Shown piece by piece: positions 61,001-64,000 of a DNA stretch of 64,000 bases (within the stretch, counting starts at the first letter, position 1; each line of letters begins with the position of its first letter). A program made the position numbers and the translations under genes. Source of the stretch: Corbicula japonica (Eukaryota > Mollusca > Bivalvia > Venerida > Cyrenidae); the NCBI GenBank assembly GCA_038501625.1, contig JAZAYU010000001.1, positions 5,225,457 to 5,289,456 of the forward strand. The letters run 5' to 3'. The notes under the pieces are model-generated. The model did no database searches. It saw only the letters and a list, made by a program, of their open reading frames with translations, and was not told the origin of the DNA.

Positions 61001-64000
61001 AAGCATACGTCTGCTCCGAGTTACTTGAAGCAGCAGACATCAGTGTGGAGGATCTCGCCACCGTCAACTTCAGTATCTTAATAGCTTCTTTCCAGTGTGG
61101 ACCCTATACCAGAAATATATGTGCATTATTATGTCTATCATATACAACCAGCTTTTGTCTAGATCAACATTTTTTTCTCAGGTTGAAAATATCCACTGAC
61201 ACTTGTGCTGGGCTGTGGCATACAGTGCACCACAGGTTGCCTCACTAGTTGGTAGTAGCAAGAAATTCAAAAAATAGAAACAGTCAAACCTGTATTAAGC
61301 AGCCAGTCAAGGGAGTGATAGAAAGTGGCTGTTCAAAACAGGTTTCTGTTTAAGACAAGTAAAAGTTAGAACAAAATGTTGGTTTATGACATATTCAAAC
61401 TAGCTGTTTAATAAAGGTGGTTGCTAAATGCAGGTGGCTGCTTAGGCAGGTTCGACTGTATAGCTTTACATATTTTGTTAGTTTTTAAAAGCACTGGAAC
61501 TTCAACCAAACAGTTCATGTACAGAAACTGTAACAATGAAGGTTTGGTTACAGGAAGAAACAACTTGCTATGTGAAAATTCAAATCATATATTGTAAAGC
61601 AACTGTAACATGAAGATTAACAATCAAACTACATACCTGTATATGTTTGGCAACAGTGTGGAACAATTCCTGGTTCAATGTGACAGCAGGCTGACAATTC
61701 AAGTCTATATAGTGAACCATACAATGTAGAATCTGTAACACTGCTAGCTGGTAGTTATGTGGCCCCTTTTCAAGGACCTGAAACCAAATATTCAGTCTTT
61801 TTGTCTATATCTTTTATAGTACAATGCATTAAAATTCCAAGAAATCAGATATAATTTTCATTCACAACAGGAACCATTTACATGTAGTGCACTGTAACTG
61901 CTGTTAAAGGTTGACCCATAATTTAACATTGTTCTGTTTTTAATACTGGTTTCCTGAAAAAAAAAAGATTATGTTTACCTCTACAAGAAAGCTGACCATC
62001 TTGACACCGGCATGTACATACACATCATGCAGGTATTTTACCACACACTTGGTCCACTGAAAGCTATCCTTGCCAAATGTACCTCGACTATAAAGGGACA
62101 TTACTGTGCCCAGATTGTTTAATCTATCTGATTTCTGTGTACATATCTGAAAAGGAAAAGTTATAATACTGAAGGACTACACTTTGAGTAAAAGTGAGAT
62201 ACAAGAAAGAAAGATGCTGAGTTTGTTAAATCTAACTGATTTCTGTCTTAAAATCTCTGAAATTTTAACAGCATGAACGTAAAATTTTGATAGTGAACAT
62301 TATCAAGTAAAGTTTACAATATCTATTTCAAAATGCTCTGGCCTCATACCTTCATTTGAAATGTTTTGAAAATAAATGTGTTGAAAAAAGAAAGTTGTGT
62401 CTTAATGGCATTGAGACATTATTAAATTGTTGGTAGAAAACTGTTAGTGTTCTGGCTATAAAAACAAATGTCAGGGTTGACTCATAGCCAAATGTGATGA
62501 ATAGTAGCATAGAGCACTCTTTAGCAACCAAAACACAATAAAAACATTTGATTACAGGTAGTATAAACCAATTTAGCACTAACATTCTCATTATAAAATC
62601 ATATGTTGTGCTGTGTAGCATATTTTAATGTCACATGCACGGGACCAAATACCAATTTCTAGAATCAAAGCTGCAATATGCTTACTAAACCGCCTTGCTG
62701 AGATACTTAACAAAGATAAGGTGCTTCTTTTTCCAGTGTCTAAATGATTGCACATAGTGAACAAACAGGTTAATTCAGTATAATTAAATAAAATACCAGA
62801 GCCAAGCAAGGATGACAGTATTTTAAACCCTTGGAAGAAAACATAACCTCAGTTTTTTTCTTGTTCAACATGATTAGGGGTTAGAAATATTGGCTGTGAC
62901 AGTCATCCTCACAAGGGTGTGGTATTACCTTAGTTGCCCAAGGTTATAAAACTGAGCATGGAAACCAGTCTCAAATCTCAAGCATCTGATTGGCTGAAAT
63001 GGAGACCAGTCGCCATTTCAGCCAATCAGATGCTTGAGATTTGAAACTGGTTTCCATCCTCAGTTTTATAATCTTCAGCCAGTAACAACACTGTTACCTG
63101 AGAGATATGGTCAGCCGAGTCTCTACACAACTGTGAAGGGTTCTCATAATGATGAACCAGATAGGGCAGCAAGGCTATCACATTCATTGGAAAACCTAGA
63201 AAACATGACCATACTGTCAATATCCTTGGACTTTCAACTACTGTATTTTCATTTTACCATATTCCTTCAAAAGAGCGACACCTTGCATCCAATTCAGTCC
63301 TATCATCAAATAACATGTGACAAAGTTCTATATCAAAGTGGCAGGCTGTTAAAGTGTTTTATTTAAAATTTCTTTATTCTTAACAGAATCTTAAATCTCC
63401 AAATGAGGATTTATTAATCAAGTTCATACATGCATTTCCAAAGTTGGATTACTGTCTATCCAACAGTGTATCTGAACAAAAAGCAGGGCTGTTAAATTTC
63501 TCATAGTTTCATAATTGGAGATTCCAGTTTGTTTTCTTTTCATTTTATGTCTTGTAAGTATTAGCCCTTACAGTGTTGAGCATGCATTTGCTACTTGTTC
63601 AGGTAATGTAGACCCACATGAGCCAGGCAGTTCGATCAGGGTCTACACTCTTTGTTATGCAGTTCATAAATCCTGTAACAGGGGTTATGAACAATGAATA
63701 GACTTGCCTACATATACAAACGGAAAGGCAAGATCATTACCTTACCGGTTCATCAGTTACCCGCTGACTAAATTTAAAATACTAGCCTTTTGTTCAATGA
63801 ACCGGCCCATTCACTGGTCATAGCAGTGTTTTCAATAAATTTATTAACTTATAAATATAAAACAGTGTAGACCATGATCAGAGGGCATAAACATGATGAA
63901 TAAGATTATTCAGCTCATCACAGTTCTGTTGATGTTTCTAATCCGACTGTTGCTCATTGGGCTAGATGACAGAAATTGCACAAACCCCTTACCACTGCTC
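36862..64000 (-). CDS. fry: furry homolog, C-terminal part (multi-exon gene, 5' end outside window)
   Basis: Nineteen exons on the minus strand join in frame to give 815 C-terminal residues and a TAG stop. Identification rests on recognisable furry/FRYL blocks: [20 protein letters not shown], then [19 protein letters not shown] (end of the cell-morphogenesis C-terminal domain), [11 protein letters not shown] followed by WKKPQNSQ and KSPSVIFS, a [12 protein letters not shown] block, [16 protein letters not shown], and the C-terminal LMWPEDMFG...LVTLLNVY block. Furry proteins are about 3000 residues, so roughly the last quarter is here. Known family role: a large HEAT/armadillo-like scaffold that binds and activates NDR (Tricornered) kinases, controlling cell shape, neurite branching and, in vertebrates, microtubule and spindle functions. 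Exons span about 27 kb because introns are loaded with transposons. Seen: reading frame, splice sites, order. Inferred: orthology to FRY/FRYL by recognition, without alignment. The 5' part lies beyond 64000. Confidence 0.92.
37826..37923 (-). CDS. fry: furry exon (visible residues 733-765)
   Basis: 98 bp: split Arg, then [20 protein letters not shown] and [12 protein letters not shown] plus one base of a Gly codon. The WP-D-FG followed by a LLNVY helix is a hallmark of the furry C-terminus. Donor GTAATG, acceptor AATAG. Reading through the donor would stop after a few residues. Confidence 0.92.
38060..38395 (+). mobile_element. short two-unit Helentron/pearl-like element
   Basis: Two diverged units of the ~146-bp family (GGTTATCGAAATGAGCC, GGGCCATAACTCGGCAG, GAGTTAGAGAGC), a GCCCGCTGCCTGCCCGCC block, and a GGTGATCCCC...GGGGTATAAAA end. 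It lies in a furry intron. Confidence 0.65.
38655..38854 (-). CDS. fry: furry exon (visible residues 667-732)
   Basis: 200 bp: [20 protein letters not shown] (coiled-coil-like heptads), then a linker and [20 protein letters not shown], ending in two bases of a split Arg codon. Donor GTGGGT, acceptor TTTCAG. Confidence 0.9.
39308..39558 (+). mobile_element. TTAA-type MITE, diverged
   Basis: From ATAACCCTTTTCTCCTTATA to GGAGAAAGGG-TTAA. It ends 38 bases from the 39596 exon donor. Confidence 0.75.
39596..39706 (-). CDS. fry: furry exon (visible residues 630-666)
   Basis: 111 bp, phase 0 at both ends: [20 protein letters not shown] then [18 protein letters not shown] strongly amphipathic helix with Leu spacing, in the region where vertebrate FRY is described as having coiled-coil/leucine-zipper segments. 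A TTAA-type MITE ends 38 bases into the downstream intron. Confidence 0.9.
40515..40598 (-). CDS. fry: furry exon (visible residues 602-629)
   Basis: 84 bp, phase 0 at both ends: [20 protein letters not shown] then TVVCSDEQ. The donor GTTGGT is weaker than the others in this gene; frame and exon order support it. Confidence 0.82.
41493..41591 (-). CDS. fry: furry exon (visible residues 569-601)
   Basis: 99 bp, phase 0 at both ends: [20 protein letters not shown] then [13 protein letters not shown]. Predicted helical. Donor GTGAGA, acceptor TTTCAG. Confidence 0.9.
41873..41998 (+). mobile_element. TTAA-type MITE, 3' half
   Basis: Truncated copy retaining the second half (CTGATGGCATGGATGTGCTG, ACACTGTTCTCATATG) and the end AGTAAAGTGTTAA. 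Confidence 0.6.
42097..42161 (-). CDS. fry: furry exon after the U12-type intron (visible residues 547-568)
   Basis: 65 bp: two bases complete the split Leu, then [20 protein letters not shown] and M, ending phase 0 at donor GTAAGT. The HLECPYFF block is recognisable as furry C-terminal sequence. Confidence 0.9.
42162..43951 (-). other. fry: U12-type AT-AC intron of furry
   Basis: The intron starts ATATCCTTTT (matches the U12 AT-AC 5' splice consensus) and ends with AC. It carries TTCCTTAAC at 42171-42179, a perfect match to the U12 branch-site consensus, with the branch adenosine 10 bases from the intron end. Splicing here joins C|TA into a Leu codon and keeps the frame ([12 protein letters not shown]). 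No GT-AG alternative I could find keeps the frame. A ~155-bp tandem array (about 42510-43700) sits inside it. Confidence 0.85.
42510..43700 (+). mobile_element. ~155-bp tandem array with ACGG block and hairpin (Helentron/pearl-like)
   Basis: About 7 units with GGGCCATAACTCTGGTAAAA, GGTCGCAGGAAAAAATCC and ATCATCTACACATCCTGC. The end has a (CGTA/CGGA)n block at 43619-43657 and a hairpin TGCCTCCCAC-TGT-GTGGGGGCA, then TAAAA. It lies within the U12-type intron of furry. Confidence 0.7.
43952..44042 (-). CDS. fry: furry exon before a U12-type intron (visible residues 517-546)
   Basis: 91 bp: [20 protein letters not shown] then [10 protein letters not shown] and the first base (C) of a Leu codon. 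The acceptor is a normal TTACAG. No GT donor restores the frame; the exon is followed directly by ATATCCTTTT, the U12-type 5' splice consensus. Confidence 0.88.
44555..45505 (+). mobile_element. ~125-150-bp tandem array with CCGA block and hairpin (Helentron/pearl-like)
   Basis: Units share TTTTTAGTAACAGTGACCTT, GCCCCAAAGTCGAAC and a TTTTTCATGAGTTAT block. The array ends in (CCGA)n at 45423-45450 and a hairpin TATACCCCC...GGGGGTATA. Same layout as the arrays at 19600 and 42510 but unrelated unit sequence. In the furry intron 44043-47207. Confidence 0.7.
45706..46927. mobile_element. 1.2 kb TIR element, TA target (Tc1/mariner-like), copy 1
   Basis: Ends CACTAGTCAAAAGTTCTAAG and (inverse) CACTCATCAAAAGTTCTAAG. 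TA on the left, CA on the right. Nearly collinear with 57409-58619. No intact transposase; minus-strand fragments such as [17 protein letters not shown] are conserved between copies. Confidence 0.8.
47208..47415 (-). CDS. fry: furry exon (visible residues 447-516)
   Basis: 208 bp. The first base finishes the split Leu, then [32 protein letters not shown] and a C-terminal QVFPRLYR, phase 0 at the end. The [14 protein letters not shown] helix is a furry C-terminal signature. Donor GTAATT, acceptor TTGATAG. Confidence 0.92.
47775..48319. mobile_element. 545-bp TIR element with AGATAG target duplication
   Basis: Ends CATACATGCCAAGT and (inverse) CATACATGCCAGGT, flanked by AGATAG on both sides (47769-47774, 48320-48325). 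Non-coding, with a CTCACGG-rich 5' part. Superfamily not assigned. Confidence 0.7.
48340..48553 (-). repeat. degenerate tandem copies of the furry exon 3' half and donor
   Basis: The exon motif CTAGAAGCCCTGG (plus strand, 48588) recurs as CTAGCAGCCCTGG at 48515 and CTAGTAGCCCTGA at 48451, with the donor-side AGTGATTC also repeated. Period 64-73 bp. Copies are decayed and out of phase with the exon. Confidence 0.7.
48554..48678 (-). CDS. fry: furry exon (visible residues 406-446)
   Basis: 125 bp: [16 protein letters not shown], then [20 protein letters not shown] and S plus two bases of a Leu codon. Acidic, Ser-rich linker. Donor GTAAGT, acceptor AAATAG. Degenerate tandem copies of its 3' half and donor follow in the intron. 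Confidence 0.85.
48952..49078 (-). repeat. ~36-bp tandem repeat spanning a furry splice donor
   Basis: Four units of GATTACCTCCCTTCC plus an AGAACAATA-like stretch (plus strand), the last overlapping the real donor at 49064. The farthest unit (about 48955) again contains an exact GGGAG|GTAATC donor on the minus strand. Confidence 0.75.
49066..49269 (-). CDS. fry: furry exon (visible residues 338-405)
   Basis: 204 bp, phase 0 at both ends. Starts [20 protein letters not shown], contains GSTPNINL and PLTEIPGHG, ends TLSGRE. Low-complexity, Ser/Pro-rich linker, probably disordered. The donor (GAG|GTAATC) lies in a short tandem repeat that copies the splice site. Confidence 0.87.
50179..50313. 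mobile_element. snapback (palindromic) MITE
   Basis: Near-perfect palindrome, GGTTATAAAACTGAGCATGG to its reverse complement, centred near 50246 (CGACTGGTCACC). Full relatives at 56641 and 62941, diverged ones at 17255 and 28315. Confidence 0.85.
51428..51669 (+). mobile_element. TTAA-type MITE, full length
   Basis: TTAACCCATTCCTGTACAGA to ACAGGAAAGGG-TTGA. Both hairpins are nearly perfect and it is a good family reference. Confidence 0.85.
52199..52296 (-). CDS. fry: furry exon (visible residues 305-337)
   Basis: 98 bp. After the split Ser it reads [20 protein letters not shown] then [12 protein letters not shown], ending phase 0. The acidic FDFL block is a recognisable furry linker motif. 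Donor GTAAGT, acceptor TTATAG. Confidence 0.88.
52351..52570 (+). mobile_element. TTAA-type MITE with shortened first hairpin
   Basis: TTATCACTTTCCTCCATAGA to AAGTAAAGGG-TTAA. Located 54 bases upstream of the 52199-52296 exon acceptor. Confidence 0.75.
52918..53144 (+). mobile_element. diverged TTAA-type MITE
   Basis: TTAAATACAGCCTTTATCAT to GAGTCAAGGGGTTAT, with hairpins recognisable. It ends about 10 bases from the donor of the 53156-53246 exon. Confidence 0.6.
53156..53246 (-). CDS. fry: furry exon (visible residues 275-304)
   Basis: 91 bp: [20 protein letters not shown] followed by [10 protein letters not shown] and one base of a split Ser codon. It continues the KSPS|VIFS junction expected in furry. 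Donor GTAAGT. It is separated from the upstream exon by a 6.3 kb intron rich in transposons. Confidence 0.88.
53985..54222 (+). mobile_element. diverged TTAA-type MITE
   Basis: Starts TTACCTTTACTCCATGGGAT and ends GGAGAAAAGTG-TTAA; CCATGGGATATGGCT subfamily. Confidence 0.55.
55288..55529 (+). mobile_element. TTAA-type MITE, full length
   Basis: TTAACCCTTTCCTCTATAGA to AAGTAAAGGG-TTAA, TTAA on both sides, both hairpins present. Confidence 0.85.
56247..56420 (+). mobile_element. diverged TTAA-type MITE
   Basis: TTAACTTTTACTCCATATAT to GAAGGAAAGAG-TTAA, with short hairpin remains. Confidence 0.55.
56641..56774. mobile_element. snapback (palindromic) MITE
   Basis: Same palindrome family as 50179-50313, with more differences between arms. 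Confidence 0.8.
57191..57367 (+). mobile_element. diverged TTAA-type MITE
   Basis: TTAACCTTATACTATATGGA to TGTCTATTGAG-TTAA, with remnants of both hairpin halves. Confidence 0.5.
57409..58619. mobile_element. 1.2 kb TIR element, TA target (Tc1/mariner-like), copy 2
   Basis: CACTAGTCAAAAGTTCTAAG to (inverse) CACTGGTCAAAAGTTTTAAG, flanked by TA on both sides (57407-57408, 58620-58621). Same orientation as 45706-46927 and lies in the 6.3 kb furry intron. Confidence 0.85.
59514..59585 (-). CDS. fry: furry exon (visible residues 251-274)
   Basis: 72 bp, phase 0 at both ends: [18 protein letters not shown] then LPKSPS. Donor GTATGT. The acceptor is only 28 bases from a TTAA-flanked MITE (59614-59865), so the branch point may lie inside or next to transposon sequence. 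Confidence 0.88.
59614..59865 (-). mobile_element. TTAA-type MITE, inverse orientation
   Basis: TTAACCCTTTCCTGGATATT to TACGGGAAAGGG-TTAA. A short TGATCTAAAC duplication extends one hairpin. It starts 28 bases upstream of a furry exon acceptor. Confidence 0.85.
59862..60087. mobile_element. diverged TTAA-type MITE abutting the previous one
   Basis: Shares its TTAA with the element ending at 59865. Starts TTAATCCATGAGATATGGCT and ends CACATTGAG-TTAA; two elements inserted back to back. Confidence 0.55.
60328..60518 (-). CDS. fry: furry exon (visible residues 187-250)
   Basis: 191 bp. The split Gly completes the [11 protein letters not shown] motif, followed by IIGRKF, a Ser/Pro-rich stretch and WKKPQNSQ, ending phase 0. 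The order matches FRY/FRYL. Donor GTAAAT, acceptor CTTCAG. Confidence 0.92.
60950..61103 (-). CDS. fry: furry exon (visible residues 136-186)
   Basis: 154 bp, starts phase 0 with [19 protein letters not shown], ends KKELP plus one base of a split Gly codon. This block closes the conserved cell-morphogenesis C-terminal domain. Donor GTATGT, acceptor TATAG. Confidence 0.93.
61637..61777 (-). CDS. fry: furry exon (visible residues 89-135)
   Basis: 141 bp, phase 0 at both ends. [20 protein letters not shown], then HYIDL and a C-terminal FHTVAKHIQ. The [17 protein letters not shown] block is typical of furry proteins. Donor GTATGT. Confidence 0.93.
61979..62146 (-). CDS. fry: furry exon (visible residues 33-88)
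   Basis: 168 bp, phase 0 at both ends. Starts [12 protein letters not shown], contains [14 protein letters not shown] and ends KMVSFLVE. Donor GTAAAC, acceptor TTTTCAG. Amphipathic helices of the cell-morphogenesis C-terminal domain. Confidence 0.92.
62941..63074. mobile_element. snapback (palindromic) MITE next to a furry donor
   Basis: AGGTTATAAAACTGAGCATG to its reverse complement, centred near 63007. The arms differ at a few bases. It ends 23 bases from the donor of the 63098-63195 exon. Confidence 0.85.
63098..63195 (-). CDS. fry: furry exon (visible residues 1-32)
   Basis: 98 bp. It begins with two bases finishing a split codon, then reads [20 protein letters not shown] and continues to ADHISQ, ending in phase 0. 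Acceptor TCTAG, donor GTAACA. Part of the helical cell-morphogenesis C-terminal domain. A snapback MITE (62941-63074) begins 23 bases inside the downstream intron. Confidence 0.9.
63993..64000 (-). CDS. fry: furry, possible partial exon at window edge
   Basis: Eight bases precede a good donor (GTAAGG on the minus strand). The last base would supply the G of a Gly codon completed by the next exon, so the phase fits. Too short to prove; the exon would continue outside the window. Confidence 0.35.

Overview
This window is animal nuclear DNA, most likely from a bivalve mollusc. The reasons are: a multi-exon gene with short GT-AG exons; very dense repeats; arrays built like the non-autonomous Helentron-type elements (pearl/CvA) described in oysters; and a double-hairpin MITE family present in many copies. 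The species cannot be named from the sequence alone. There is no bacterial-style gene organisation, and most short open reading frames here are repeat-derived or chance.

Right half (36.86-64 kb, minus strand): the 3' part of one gene, the furry orthologue (vertebrate FRY/FRYL), the scaffold for NDR/LATS-family kinases. I assembled 19 coding exons (18 complete internal exons plus the terminal exon) with continuous reading frame. They encode the last 815 residues up to a stop codon at 36862-36864. A possible further exon is cut by the window edge at 64000. The product starts near the end of the conserved cell-morphogenesis C-terminal domain, runs through a Ser-rich acidic linker, and ends in a helical C-terminal region. 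One intron (42162-43951) has all the marks of a U12-type AT-AC intron. Introns are packed with non-autonomous transposons, several within 25-40 bp of splice sites.

Left half (1-33 kb): no protein-coding gene could be supported. In order it holds: a 2.2 kb foldback element rich in phased CGT-containing motifs (664-2860); a 56-bp minisatellite (4890-5629) split by a 7.75 kb LTR element (5630-13383) with 4-bp target duplication, polypurine tract and no gag/pol, itself carrying a 3.3 kb inverted-repeat element; and the rest of the minisatellite. A tandem segmental duplication follows (copy 1 about 12328-21753, copy 2 about 21754-32830). Both copies contain an LTR, minisatellite, foldback-element end, tRNA-derived sequences and a ~146-bp tandem array ending in a GC-rich block and hairpin. 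Copy 2 also carries a 1.57 kb insertion made of tandem blocks with two tRNA-like sequences.

Between the halves (33-36.8 kb) lie MITEs, a 31-bp minisatellite, and the probable 3' UTR of furry. No novel gene system is evident. The points most worth following up are the AT-AC intron, the empty-site proof for a TTAA-inserting MITE, tandemly duplicated splice-donor regions in two adjacent furry introns, and the phased-motif foldback element.
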